Below are positions 24,401 to 39,400 of a DNA stretch of 64,000 nucleotides, one piece after another (positions within the stretch are counted from its first letter, which is position 1; each line of letters begins with the position of its first letter). The notes beneath the pieces are model-generated. The model worked only from the letters and a program-made list of their open reading frames with translations, was not told the origin of the DNA and searched no databases. The position numbers and the translations under genes are program-made. The stretch is taken from the NCBI GenBank assembly GCA_028023455.1, contig JAQFVV010006221.1:6429011-6493010 (forward strand), in the 5' to 3' direction. The DNA comes from Epiperipatus broadwayi. Lineage: Eukaryota; Onychophora; Udeonychophora; Euonychophora; Peripatidae.

Positions 24401-27400
24401 TGGATAATCTTTATATGACTGGCATTAATTCTACATTTGTTCTTTGCATATATTGCTAAAACAGCATACGTATAAAGTATAGCATGATAGTGTTTTTCTG
24501 AAGGTTTGTGATGATGGTGTTCTAGCTGTATTTTTATATTGGACTATTTCCATCATCTAATATGAATGTTTTTAGAAAAGTTTAATTTTAATTAAATATT
24601 CCCAATGCATTCAACTGTTAGTAATATCACAGCAAACAGGTTAGTATATGCACAATGTTTCGAGAGGTATTTTTCTCCCATCTTCAGATCTTGCTGGCCT
24701 GACCAGTGACAGTACTAGCATGGGATTCGAACCTGTGTCCTTAGATTTTTGATTATTGAAATTTAAGGTAATGCTCTAATCAACTGAGCAGATCTCTCAG
24801 TAATATAGCCTATTCTAAAACAGTAGACTGGCTTATTGACATTTTCAGGTAAGGTATATATCAAGTAACTGATGGCATTCATTCAGCTCCATTGAATCTC
24901 TGATTTGATTGACTTCAGGCAGGCAAAGCATCTAGTACACATATATGGGATATGCACCACAGAAAAGTTGGACCTTGCTTCTATATGAATTCAAACTACC
25001 ATCATAAAACTAGCAACAGCCCTATTTCTTGGCTTCATTATAACTTCATAATAATAATGCTGTAATTATTCTTTCCCTTTCAAATTCACTTTTATAGTAT
25101 ATGGTGGAATTTGAAAACAAAACAATTAAGTAAATTCTTTCTTTATCTTGGAAAAAAAAGTTAATGACTCTTTTCAATTCACCTTAATTAAAAACAAATT
25201 TTTATCTAAAAGTATTTTTAATCCTCCAAACACAAAATTAGATTGTAGGATTTAAAATCAGTATATTATACTAATTTTATCAAAAGCTTTAATTTAAAAA
25301 AAATTCTTAATCTAATTAAAAATAGATATATTATTTTTATAATTACCACTATTATCTATTTTACATGAAAGCAAGCTTGTTTTAACTATTAAAATCAGAA
25401 TAAACATTAAATAGAACTTTTTAAATGTTTGACTTAAATAATTTTACATTCAAAATTATTATTTACCCCTTAACTGTTATTCCAGTTTATATATTTTACA
25501 TATCTACAAAAAAAAATTTGAATTTTTTTTCTACTTTTTCTTTCAACTTTATATATATATGCACACACACAGTACTGTGTGGTATATCATGAGATGTATA
25601 ACTTTCTCAATATATATAAAAATATTTTATAATAAATGGTTTTTTTTATTATGCACTAAAAAGCCAAAAATAATTATTTTCTTAAACCACAGAATTTTTC
25701 TATTTAATTTGAATTAATTAACTTGAGGATATCCCATGCTTTTATTTCAAGTTAAATGTAAAAGTCATTATTTTGACTCTTTGGTGCACAGTAAATAAAA
25801 TGATTTATTATAAAATCTTATATATATATATTATAATGGTAACTAGTCAATAGAAGCAGAAATAGCAAAATGTACAAGTAAAATAATATGAGACTAAGGT
25901 TAATTAATTAAAGCTCATTCTTCATAGAAATATTTATTTGCTTTAGCTACCATATATTCCAAATGTAACACATTGGAGAGCATGTTCTCAGAGCTATGGG
26001 GGGAGAGTTCTTCCATGGATCATGGGTGTGGCATTAATTATATATATTTTATCATCAAGTGTTATGTACAAGATAAAAGTATTATAGTGGTACACTAACT
26101 CAATATAAATAATTAAATATGTTTCATGAAATAGCAAAATATTTGATTCTATTCTTGCTCTAGTGAATGCATGAAATAACAATTAATATGTTTGTAAATA
26201 AGGAAACAATTTATTAATGACATAATAAAATAATCAATAAATAGATAGTGAAATATATCACTAGAATCTTCTTTTGGGAGATTTTCTTGTTTTAGTATTT
26301 TTCAAATCAGAAGTTGTAATAAAAGTTCAAATGCTTTCTCTCTTTATAACTTTACATGACAACTTTTCATTTTAAAGAAAGGAATTATCATTTATTGATA
26401 GATAGCTTTTCTGGAAAAAGTTTCATTTACTTTACTATTATGAATTATGATACAGTTTATACTATAAATAAATCAAATTCAAATATTACATTCTTATAGC
26501 TTTTTCATGAATAAAAAAATGTCAATTTTGACAAGTTCCAAAATAGTTTTTATTCTTTAGTTTTTTAAAAGTTCAATATTATTTTCATTTATTTGCCCTG
26601 AATAGTCACAAATAACAAACAATATCAAAGCATTAAAGGTTCTGGCTTTAATATATCTTACCGCTGTCTTGAAAGTCTTCTTTTTCTTCTTCCTTTAAAT
26701 ATTTTTTTTTCTTTTAGTATAGTCGAATGAAACATTAAAGTCAATTACACAAGGTATTAGTATCCTTATTTCTTCTCTGGCAATCCATTTGCAGAGTTCC
26801 ATTTACCTCTAGCAGTATTTTAACTAGTTGATGAGGTATATATATTGGGTACTGCAATAGGTTAGGAACCAATGAGCTATTTACTTTAAATTAGTACTTC
26901 ATCATCACTATAAGCTTGAGTACGAAGAGTATTTCTGTCACTTAAGTAAATTAAAATACAATTAGAAATTTTCACTCCTTGTGTATATTTTTCCTTTTAC
27001 TTGATAGATAATTTATTTTCCTCCCCCCTACCTACTTCAAAAAAAAAAGAGTGGGTGAGAGAAAAAAAAAACTATCTCATTTTAATTTTTTTTCAACTTC
27101 ATTTACATATCAAAGTTTTAGTTGTATTTATAAATCTTTTGGGGTCAACTCCATAATGAATTTAAAGTATTTTATGTTTAACAAAGGGAAAACTAACTAA
27201 ATAAATATTGTTGGTTATTCGAAGTGCAAGCACTCAGAATACCAACAATTAAAACAATAAATAATAAACGCAAATAAATGATGAAAAGTAATAGCGAAAA
27301 GTTATCACTACACACATACACAATATATATAGTTCACTTTTGATTCACTTCCCACAATGCACTTTACAATTATGCTTTCTGCATGGCTTCCCAAACACTT

Positions 27401-30400
27401 TGGCCCATTTCTGCTGCTGCTCACAAACATGTTGACTTCACACTAGAGCTCTGCATTATCACTTAAGCTTTTTTCAGCTTATGTTACTTAAAATCTCTTA
27501 GCACCCGTTCACTTGGTAAATTCATGGAATTAGCACTGCGTACTTAGTTGCTCAAACTATTTATATCTGTCTTTTGGCCTCCAGCAATCTAGGCTTCATT
27601 CTTGACCATTATCAGTCTTGTATTTTCTATTAGTGGTATTAATTAGTATTTTCAATTTCCATTGTATCAAGAAAATATTTGTAATTAACAAATATTTCTT
27701 ATTGCAGATATATAATTATTTTCCATTGTTACAGTCCACATAAATTTAATCACTAATTAAATCCTTACCAGTTAGTGATCTAAAATATATTTCTCTAATA
27801 TATTTTCTTATTTTTTTCTGGAATACAAGACTTATACTTGAATTTCCATGTACATTTTTATACAAAACACAACACCTCTCTCCATTCCAGAAAAAAATCC
27901 CTTGTTCCGATTAATCAGTGTAACCTTGAAAATTATCTAAATTTTTCGTTTTCTTTGCTGCCTTCGGTGCTTTTTTCTCCTGTTCGGACAAACTCTGGGG
28001 TTTTTTTTTTTTCGGTTTTTGTGACTGGCAGCTAACCATATAATGATTTCCCTTCTAAAAAAATCTTTGTAAGTGTCCATTTCATTTTCACTCTTGGCCA
28101 TCTTTTCTTGTAGCTCCATTTCATTCTGCTGCCAAAACTTTACCCATTCAGATAATTCTTTTCCTTCCATTCTTCTGCTTTTTTAAAAAGCTGATTATTT
28201 TTCTGGTGTAAACACTGATTTCCTTGGCCTTTCTGCTCTAGCTTATTATATAATTCACCATTTCTGGATTCTAAGACCTCTGATTTCTTTTCTAGTAGGT
28301 TCACCATTGATTCCAACTCTTGCAGTTTGGTCTGTAATTACACACTCATATCGTTTTTGTCTTTCATGTTACAGGTCAGTTCATTCACATGATGGTTTTG
28401 GCATTGGGGTGTCGTCCACTCTCAGTAATTCACATGATGGTTTTGGCATTGGGGTGTCGTCCACTCTCAGTAATGATTTGCTCCTTGGTTGATATATAGT
28501 TTATGCTATAAGTTCTATCATTTGTGCCTGGGTTAGATTGTCTTTCTTGACTATCACTTTCTGATCATTCTCTACATGTTTGTGCTAGGTGGCCTTACCA
28601 TTTCATCTTTAAATCTACAATCCTTTTTGAAGTGCCTTGGTTATCCACAGCAAAAATGCTTTAATTTTTTTTAAAACCTTTGTTCACACCAAAACTATTT
28701 TTAATTTCTGTTACTGAAAAGTACTGCTTGTTCCACAATAAGTTCATGGGTCACTCCTTTTTTAATGGTTTCTTCGAACATTAATTCTGTATTGGCAAGC
28801 CGGTCTTGCCAGAGTCTGGTCTCTGACATGCCCCAGATTAAATGATCTAACAGAATTTTATCTACAAACTCACCATATCCACACTCTTTAGTTCAGTTCT
28901 TTTAATGCAAATCCATACTGTTTTATCGATTTGTCCTTCTATTGCCTCCTGTTTCTTAAAGCTAATCTGGAAATGTGTCTGGATTGTCTGGGATTAAAAA
29001 TGTTCACTCAGTTTGTTGATTATTTCTTCATATCCTATTTCTTTTGCTATAGGTATGTCAAAGTACTTGCTTATTATGTCAATGACTGTTAGTCCCAATA
29101 TATACATTAAAGCAGCTATCTTCCTCTTATTGTCTTTGATTCCATTTAATAAGAAGAAATTTTCCAACTGTGTGACATACCATGGCCAATGATTTGCATT
29201 ACTCCCATTAAATTTGGTTATTACTGAGACCTAGCAACATTATCACTATTCCTTAGTTTGGTAACGTTTCACAACTTATTCGCTACTCACAGATTCGAAA
29301 TAGTGACTGCACCAACTTGCTGTGTATTCAAAATGCAAGCATTCAGAATACCAATAATTAAAGCAATAAATAATAACCACAAATAAATGATGAAAAGTAA
29401 TTAACAGTGATAAATTATCACTACACACAACACAATATATATAGTTCACTTGTGGTTCACTTTCCACGACGCACTTCACAACTGTCTGCTTTCTACATGG
29501 CTTCCTGAACTCTTTGGCTCATTTCTGCTGCTACTCATGAACACCCTGACTTCACATTAAAGCGATTCACCATCACTTAAGCTTCTTTTAGTTATTGTCA
29601 CTTAAAATCTCTCAGAACCTATTCACTTGTAAATTCATTGGAATTAGCATGACACATTTAGTTGCTCAAATTATTTATATCCATTTTTTGGCTTCCAGCA
29701 ATCCAGGCTTCATTCTTGATCACTATCAGTCTTGTATTTTCTATTAGTGTTTTTAACTAGTATTTTTAATTTCCATTGTATCGAAATATTTCTTGGCAAT
29801 TATCAAATGCAATTTTCTTATCGCAAATCCGTAAATATTTTCCATTGTTACACTCCATGCAAATTTAATCAGTAATTAAATCCTTATCACCTAACGATCG
29901 AAAATATATTTCCCTAATATGTTTTCTTTATTTTTTCTGGTGTACAAAACCTATACTTGAATTTCCATGTACATTTTTATACAAAACATGACAAATATAT
30001 CACATTATTTTCCCAAAAGAATAATGGTGTAACTTTGGCATAACCAATATAACTTTTACAATATTAATTTTTTAGTAATCGGACATTTTTTGTATTTATT
30101 ACTATATAAAATGGTAAATGAAAATTAATAGTCTGTGTATTATTTTAACGGAAATTCATAGCGCATTAAAAATGAATTCTAATATTTATTTTATGAAAGG
30201 AGCGTTTTAAAAAAAGGAAATTTTATAATGAGAAAATAAAATTTTATCCATTTTAAAAGAAGCAACTTTTATAATCAACTGAATGTAAGATTTTTATTTA
30301 TTGCTATTCTAATTGATTATTAACACTTTTTTGTATAATCCTTTTTTAAAAATAAAAATATGCTGCTCATATGCATTACTAAAAACTCACTGAACCGATC

Positions 30401-33400
30401 TCAGTGTTTGCAATCTGGTCTGCCAACAAAGTTACAGAACAAATGAGGGAACCACCCTGAAATATTTCATTATCATACTGCATTATCCTCAATTTCTAAT
30501 ACGTGTTCATAAATTTTTTGTATGATGGTACCGATAAATTTAATAACAAGTATTGTGTATTAGTTTTCATTTTGCTAACTTTTTTATACTTTCAAGCTAA
30601 AAAACATTTTGAATAATGTTTATCGATAATTAGAGAATTATATCATTATTAAAATAGGATATCAAGATTCATAATAATTATACTCAATTGGTTTTAAAAA
30701 TATATTTAAGGTTTTGTCTTACTATATTTTAGGAATATGTATTTTGTTTTCTTTATATATATATTATGTATATAATTTCAGGCTACCCATATTCGAACCT
30801 GTGGAAATGGCTTTGTTGAAGAATGGGAGCAATGTGATTGTGGAACTATAGAAGTAAGTGTCTGAAGAATGCTGTATTATATTAGATTCCATATGGACAC
30901 AAAGCCACAAATAACATTTCATAATTGAAGAAATGATCCATTAAGATAAACAAATGATGTTATAACTGTAGTTTGAATTAGATGTTTTCATAATTTCCAA
31001 AAAGATGTTTATGAGAATTCGTACTGAACTAGAATTGAAATTGTGGACCATTTATTTATAGTATTTATCTCTATTGATTTTTATTATTTTGGTGCATTGA
31101 GGTAAGACTTTGGTAAAAATTCAAAATAAAGCTTGAAGTAGCTTCAAAAAATATTTATTGGTGGAATTTTTAGTAAATTAATATGGAAAATTATGTTGAT
31201 AAAATAAGTATTGTTTTCAACGCAGTTTTTATTCATTTAAAATTATGTCATCTGTGTTATACTTGTTCGCTGAGTTCAATTTAATTCTGTAATACGAGGT
31301 AATAGACTGTCAATACGTTTGCTATTTATCCTAAAATTAAATCTAATAGTTGCATAAGTAGATAGATGCAGTCGCATAACTTTATAAGATGCTCATCTGT
31401 ATATACTTATAAAAGCTGCCATCTTTAATTCAGATTTGTTTGTTTGGTTTGCCTTTAAAAAGAATTTTAGCCTGTACAAATATGGTAACCAACTTTTAGG
31501 TAATTTGGAATTTTTTTCCATCTTTATTTTCTTTTTATCAACAGACTTTTCTCTTTTAGTTTACATTCAATTTTTTGAATAAACAAATGTTTTATTTTTT
31601 TGACTGCACAATTTCTCTTGTGAAAGACAAAGACATTATTAAAATCACAATTTTTTTTTATTAAAGATTAGAATATTGCCTGCAAAAAACATCACATCAT
31701 TATCTTCTCTTATGCTTATTTAAGCTATTAAAACAGTAGCAAATTTTTCCATACAATAACATTATCTGATGCAAGCTCTAATAACCATTAGATGCTAGAA
31801 AATTGTGCATTGTAATCCCTATACAGTGCCCTGGAAATATTGGATAGGTAGGTATGGGTATGCATTATAATGCATAACCTTCTAGCATCTTTTATTTACT
31901 AGAGCTTGCACTAGATGGCACTATTGTGTGGGAAAATTTACTCTGCAGTATTATATATTACAATATATAAATTTGATGTAACTGATATGTAACTAGAAAA
32001 ATACTAGCATGCATGCATTGTTGTAGATTTAAAGACAATATTTTGTTACGGTGCTGTGATTATCATTAATTGACTACAAATTGTTAACTACTTTGATAAT
32101 CGATAAAGTTATCATACTCGGTAATCTTTGGGTTTTAGTTATCATTGTGCAACAAAATTGTAACAGCTTAGATTATTGCATTTTATTCAGTTTGACACAG
32201 TCTATTAGAATTGATTACCAGGTTAGACAATTCAGCCGTGTCCATAAGAGATGATTAGCCATATTGATAATAATTTGTCAAAACTCTTTTAACACAAAAC
32301 ACAGAGAAGTTTTATTATGTTTGTTGTGGTAATATAAATAATTGAATGACTTTATCACTCAAAAATTCGTAGGAAATTGGAACACTGGAAATGACAGACC
32401 TAAGCATGATTTGTAGGCCTTAAGTTCCAAAGTCAGCCATTGTACCATTCCACCAATTCAAAACAGGGTATTGTTGCTGTAATTTTAGTTGATAATTATT
32501 TAAAAGTCTGATTGGTAACATTACTTTTAAGTTTTTGGTTCAAACTCAACATTTAGACAATACCAATATTAATAATAATCAGCAATCTCAATCTGTTGTC
32601 ATGGCAACCTCTTTTTAACAACAAAAATGGATATCCACTTTTATTTATGGTCTAATATGTATTCATTAATTTACTGTTGCATATCTTTAAATTACTTTAA
32701 ATAATCTTAATCTTTAAAATTTTATAGTTTTAATATTAAATTATCTTAAAGTATTTGATTTAATTTTTTATTTACTGTTTTCTTTTTAGTTAAAAATTTA
32801 AGATCTAGTTATTGTTTTTGTTTTTTTCATACTTGAGATGAGCTTATTTGTCAATGTTTTTAAATAAAAGCATTTGAATTTTTTTTATTGCTAATAAATT
32901 TTTAAATAATATGGAAAGCTTTTATGATGCATAAGATTTATAGATTTATTTATTTTTTAACGTTTTTGCAGAAAAAAAATTTGAATAAAATATTTTGGTA
33001 TTTTTAGGAGTGTGCCTACATAGACCCTTGTTGTGACCCCATCACGTGTAAACTGAAATCTGAAGCAGAATGTTCAACCGGTCCCTGCTGTGAGAATTGC
33101 AAGGTAGTTTTTCTCCATTATTTCAATATATACAATAAAATGGATTACATATACCTGCATGTATTTATAGTTTTATCATTAAAAAGAAGTAAATCTAATT
33201 AGTTGAACTCCCACAAGATTCTCCAAATATTTATTTACCTGCTATACTTATAACTGTAATGTCAATTAACTTTTCATAATATCTACAATTCCTTTCTTAA
33301 TTTACATACTTCTGAGTATATGCCCAATCCCTTTCTTCTTTAACCTCTTAATTTCCAAAATAAAATGCTTTCTTTTCATCTATTCTCCTTGATTCATTAA

Positions 33401-36400
33401 TATTGCTAATCCTACTCTTCCACTTTATATCTTTTCTGTTTTCCTCTAATCAATCTTTTTAACTATTTGTTCCATTCTCTGCTCCATATCAAACATTCTC
33501 CTTAAATATCACTTTAATGAGATACAAAATAAAGTCCAGCTTTTATAAAAAGCTCATTTGCTATTGTGATTCTTAGTGTAATATCTTTTCTGCAATTGTT
33601 TTTAATATTTTGTTCCCTCCATCTATAATTATTGCTTTAGTCTAAGATCTATTTTTATTTAAAAATTTTTATAAATTTCACTAATTGTGATTAATGTTTT
33701 ATTAATCTAATTTTCATAATTTGTACATATTATTATCTATATAACAAAATATATGCAGCGAATTTAACTCTCCAATATTAATTTCATCCTCCTAACAATT
33801 CATCATCTCTTCCCTTTCCTCCCAATTGATTTAGAAATTTATCTAAATAAATATATGTACTATTCATTTATGGCTTCTATCGATTCAGTTCATAACATTA
33901 TTTTTCAAATTACCTAAGAAAATAATTCAGTTATCAAATGTCTTTTCATAATCAAAAAATCAATAAAACTTCAATCCATCATTTTTCAACTAATTAAAAA
34001 TTACAAATAAGAACAATTTAATAAATTTGGCTGAATTTATCAAATAAATTTGGAGTTTCATAAACAAGTTAGAGATTAAACATAAAAGTTCAATGCCTGA
34101 CAAGAAGATTTAAGAATGTTAGTGGATAAAAACTGCATTGAAGAAGTAAAATATGGATCTGAAAAACAATATCGGAATCTTACTAAATCAATGTCACACT
34201 TTCATATAATAATGATATTTTGAACAGATGGTGATAACAATATAAAAATTCTGATGACTGTATATAATGATTAATCATCTTTGAAATAGCTCTTTGGGCT
34301 ACTTGGAGTTGGTATGTTAGCCTAAAATTATGAATTGTTTTAGAAATCTAATAATCTGTGAAATTGCATCACCAAATCTTAAGAATGTTTTTATTGTTAC
34401 ATAAGGAGCAGAAAGAATTGCAATAATTATCTAATCACTTCAGCAAAAACGTTTTTTAAGAATTTGATTATATAGATCGCTTTTAGTCCCAAGTGTGTGG
34501 TTTTCAAAAACTTAGTGTGATTTTAAAGAATTAAATAGCATTACAGAAATGATTTTTGTTGGCAGGTGAATGCAAGAAAAGTATCACAAGCAATGCAACT
34601 CCTTCAACCATATTAATTGTACAAGTTTATTGTATGGAAGTGAAACGTGGGCTTTCATTGTTAATACTTTGTTTTAAAATGATATTTTCATTTAATTAAT
34701 TTATTCATTTTGTGCTATTATATATAATGGTAAACAATTTTTTCTAATAGAATAAGCTTTGAAAGATAATCAAAACATCTAATAAAAATTGAATTAATAG
34801 TTATTTATTAATTTTAAAAATACCATCGTGACATAGGAAAGATACCAGGACTATTTTTAGACATTGGAGGACAATCTTTATAACTACTTTTATAGCAATG
34901 TATCCCTCTTATAAACATCTGTAACAATAATAAAGTCATTACTTTAATAAAAAAAAAAAAAAACACAAATATATATATATATAACAAAAATTCAAAATTC
35001 GACTTTATCAAATTCAATGAATGACTACATCATAAACGAATAGCTTTGGTCATACAGTTAGTACAGGGGTCCCCAACCCTATGCCCGCGGGCACCACGGC
35101 ACCCGCAGACCATTTTACGTGTGCCCGCCGCTATCCAAACACGATAAAAAATTATTTATCTGATACAAATAAATTTAATTTTTAAAATTTCTTATAAATT
35201 ATTGTATTATATTGTAATCAAATTGTAGGGCATAACTATACTTTTACAGCGTAAAAATATAAACGTTAATTATATGTTAAAATTTTATTTTTGAAATATT
35301 TTTTTGTACATTATGTGTATTATTAACAATATCCAACTATAAATTTACATTGAGAAAATAAATGGTGCCCGCCACCTGGCGAGTATTATAGAATGTGCTC
35401 TTAAGTGCAAAAAGATTGGGGACCCCTGAGTTAGTACAATGGTTTAGGTCAATCAGTAGCTTTAATTAAAAAAGAATTCAGAACTCTTATAATAAATTTA
35501 TAGAACACCAGTCACTCAAAGCAGATCACTTAAGAACTATTGCTTAAGATTAATATTTTGAGATATTTTATATAAAGAGACTTTTTATTACATTCTAAGT
35601 CAAGATTTCACAAACTTTTCTTTTATCTGTAACTTTGTTTTTATAATAGTAAAATTTCTATGACCTTCAAATTTTTATATGATTTTCTGGGGGGAAGGGG
35701 GAGGGTTGCAATTCTTATTTTAAAAAACTACTTTAGCTTTGAAGGAAGTCCATTATTGATTTTATCATTAGATAGAGGTCTTCACTATCTAATATATATT
35801 GATGAAAACTAAGTAACTTTATGAATCTTATTAATTTTAATATATTCAGTGATTTTGTAATAGAATAGATTATCGAATAAAGCTTCCAGAATGCTATATA
35901 CTAAAATTTTTGATTCTTTGATACTCATTCATTTTTTTTAGACAAATTTATAATGTAATGAAGAATCCATGGTTCATGTTGAATTAATATTTTATCTGCA
36001 ACTTGGGGATCTTTATCGAAAGACTTTGTGTATTATACACACAAATCCTGATCTACTTTGGACTTTATGTAAAGATCTTTATTATCATGTCTGAATCATT
36101 CTTCAGATGTTTCATAAGCATTAATCTACATCGTCAAATTTTGTGATTTTTTTTTTGAAATTTTGATTTTTTTCAAAGTAAGCTTCCTATTCGCATTCAT
36201 TGTATTGTGGTGAGGAGACAATTTACAATAGAATTATAGTAATATTTATTAAGGCTATAACCTTAAGACTATGCGCCTGAAAAAAAAAACAACAGTAGGG
36301 ACCTCTGCAAGTCTTTAACATGATTTATTTAAAAGACAAGAGAGGCCACTCTTATCTAAACCTACTTTCTAAATAAATAGGAGAATCTAAAGCATTTTGT

Positions 36401-39400
36401 AGAGGTCCCTACTATTGTTTTTTTTTCAGGCGCATAGTCTTAAGGTTATAGCCTTAATAAATATCACTTTAAGTAACTGTGTGCGCTTTATAAATATAAA
36501 AATTATTACAATAGAATTGTAGTTAATTTAAGGTTGCACAGCATTTTTATATCTGGAATTGCAGCCTTATTATTATATAATCAAATGTAAAGAAATGCAA
36601 GGATCACATCTATTATTTGAAATGAAAGAAGCTTTTGACCTAGCAGATAAATAAATCACATTGTTTTTCAATTTGATCATCATTTTTACCAGAGGTGAAA
36701 ATGACTTTTTCATTGTCACATTTCAAATTGTTAATAATGCCTGACAGAAATAAAAAGAAGTGTTTAAGAAGTTCAAGTAGAAATTTTGTATTGGAGCACA
36801 AGTTAGAATTTTAAACATAAACTTATATTCAGGATATATTTTTTCAAAATTTCCGTCGATAATTTTTCAATATTATTCAATCTATATAGGGAAAAAAACT
36901 TTTACTTTATATCATTGTATGCAGTTTTCAGGATAGAATTTTTAAATATATTTCAATATTTTGTAATTACGGCTGCCATTTTGGATGCTGTAGATAAATC
37001 GGAAAAATCATTTTCACAATTATAAATTATTTTTTTCCACCGGAAGTATTTTAAGATTTTTATAAAACTCACTAGAGGGCAGCATGCTTTAAGTAATAAA
37101 ATTTGTAACTATTGTATATATATTAAATATGTTTAGCAGAACATACATATATTTTATAAAAATAAATAACAAAATATATCTCATTTTGTATTTCGTAGGT
37201 AAAAAAAATTACAAAAATTAATGTGTAGATGATTTTTAATTTACATTACCAATTAAAATAGATAGATACTAAATACAATTATGATATATTAAATGTAATT
37301 TATTGACTTCGATAATTCATAAGCATTTTTTTTTTAAAAAAAAAAACTTCTTTATACTGTATTTGTGTGACACTTAAATATATGTTATAATACAGAAGTA
37401 GATGTTAAATAATTACCAACCATTGGTATGTTAGAAGATTATCACAAGGATTTTTTTCCTCTCAAATTTTATTCATCTTATTTTACTGCTTTGTCTGAAT
37501 AGATTTATGTTTTTTTATTAATAGATATTTCGGCAGAGAGATAGCAATATGTTTATTTAAATTTACCATTGAACTATAATGCATAAAGATGGATGAACCA
37601 TAAGTATAATAAATTAAGAAACGAAATTAATTCGAAAATAATTATCCTGAAAAAGTTATCTAGAAAAGATAAAGGATCGATTAAGATGACCAGAGAAGTT
37701 TTTCAATCAATTAAAACGACAATCTTCTAATCCTTTTTGTTTCTACCAGTGCAGCAAACAATTCTAGGAAGCTTAAGTAATTCCAGGAAAACTTAAATAT
37801 AGCATTGTCACTAGAAATTAAAAGAAGGATTATGGATAAAAAAAAGAAAGGATAAATAATTTCTACAGTGGTAAAATAGAAGGATAATGTGGAACATTTT
37901 CCAGGAATCTGACCCAAATGGTAAACTATAGGTCTAAGATAAAATAGATAATGTCATCGTACCAACTTATTATTTTATGTAAGTCTTAGGGCTAATAATG
38001 TGTCCTTTAGCAGTTACTAGTAATCTAAAATGTTTAATAACCTATTTAATGTAATCATTAATCTTTTCTAATAACACATTTTTTTCCATTATAAAATTGT
38101 GTGTAAATAAATATAAATCTAAACTTGAGTTGCTTGGATCTTTATTTTAATTTAAGTTTGACTGTAGTCATATTTAGCAGAAACTGGTGAAATTTTAAAG
38201 ATGAAACTGTGGTAAGAATTTGTACCCTTGCAATGCAGAGTAGGCTAAGACCAAGAATCGTTAATTATGGAATAGAAATGTTTAGAAAAGCAAATGTTAA
38301 TGAATTCAATATAAATAATGTCAAGATCTGTCTAATTTGTAAAATGTACATGGAAAATTTATTATTACTAAAGAAGATTATTGATGATAAATATAAGAAT
38401 GCAATCACATAAATGTCATCATATTGGCTAATACATTCTGCAATCCCCTTATAAATTCATATACAAAGAATTGATGGGAAGCACAAATCCATTGAGATAC
38501 ATTGTAAATCTACATTTCAGAAATTGATCACAGGCTCATTAAATTGTGTTAATGATGATTTATTTTTAGAGGAGGCTTTATTAGAACATTTTTTTAATGA
38601 GGAATGATAGAGGACAAACTATATGAGCAAATTAGAAAATATATGGGTAACACAAAAGAGGATGAAGTATATGAAATTATCATGTAACAAGTCGGAGATC
38701 TCCTAAAAGATCCAAAGAATTTCAAGTGATTTGAATGAAAGCAAGATATTGTAGCAAAATGAGTGATTTTGAAAAGAAATGCAATTTTAAGAATGAAATT
38801 TGCCAAGCCTGCAAAAGGGAGAACCACTTGGAAAAACCTTGTAAAATGGTAGAGAGAGAGGTCAAAGTAAGTATGGTGGTAATGGTAGATCAGTGAGCCA
38901 TGTAGACTAACAAGTGAAAAAAATATGGAGTGTATATGTATGGAGAACACAGACACTGATTTGGTGTGGAAGTAACGGGTACATTTTATTTCATCTAAAC
39001 TGCATTTAATCTTATTATATATTTATTATAATCATAGTGTCTTGAGTTTGAATTTTGCTTAAATAATAATTAAATATAAGTTTTATATTATATATGTATA
39101 TATATTATAGTGTGTTGCCTAAATATCTCCTAAGTGTATAAAGTCATTTATGTAAATATTTAAGTATATATTAAATCTTCTATGTAAATATATATTATAA
39201 TCATAGTGACCGAGTTTGAATTTTGCTTAAATAATAATTGAATATAATTTTCATATCAAATATATATATATATGTAAAATATGTATATATATATTATAGT
39301 ATATTATAGTGTATTACATAAATATCTCATAAGTGTATAAAGTCTTCTATGTAATTATTTAAATATATATTAAATCTTATAAATGACAAATCAAATAATT

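Larger units (their letters stand above)
27209..29993 (-). mobile_element. Gag-only LTR retrotransposon, complete, 5-bp target duplication
   Basis: LTRs 27209-27874 and 29318-29993 are flanked by AATAT at 27204-27208 and 29994-29998. The left LTR has matching ends TGTTG and CAACA. On the minus strand a polypurine tract (GGAATGGAGAGAGG) abuts the 3' LTR, and TGGTGCAGTCAC next to the 5' LTR could be the primer site. The 1.44-kb interior has gag relics only: no protease, RT or integrase. It would need enzymes from another element. The LTRs have diverged clearly, so it is not recent. Confidence 0.88.
21429..30781 (+). other. Intron 3 of the ADAM gene (9.4 kb)
   Basis: Contains a short AT minisatellite (about 22880-22990, roughly 38-bp units of TAATTAAAAAATATATAAAA type), a tRNA-derived SINE-like unit (24505-24800) and a gag-only LTR element (27209-29993). 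The remaining parts, 21430-22870, 23000-24500, 24810-27200 and 30000-30780, are AT-rich with no gene I can support; the small open frames there look like chance. Confidence 0.8.
30854..33007 (+). other. Intron 4 of the ADAM gene (2.2 kb)
   Basis: Contains a small palindromic member of the ribozyme-repeat family (31730-31940), a possible degraded tRNA-like SINE (32370-32470) and the inverted copy of the 75-bp repeat (32550-32640). The rest is AT-rich without recognised features. Confidence 0.85.

Noticed and set aside
33290-33960. Pyrimidine-rich tract that might be antisense LINE sequence
   Set aside because: The minus strand has Lys/Glu-rich frames resembling the LINE at 53-56 kb, but no motif can be aligned with confidence.
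38594-38956. 120-codon minus-strand frame
   Set aside because: It is the shadow of a plus-strand gag relic with a clear CCHC knuckle.
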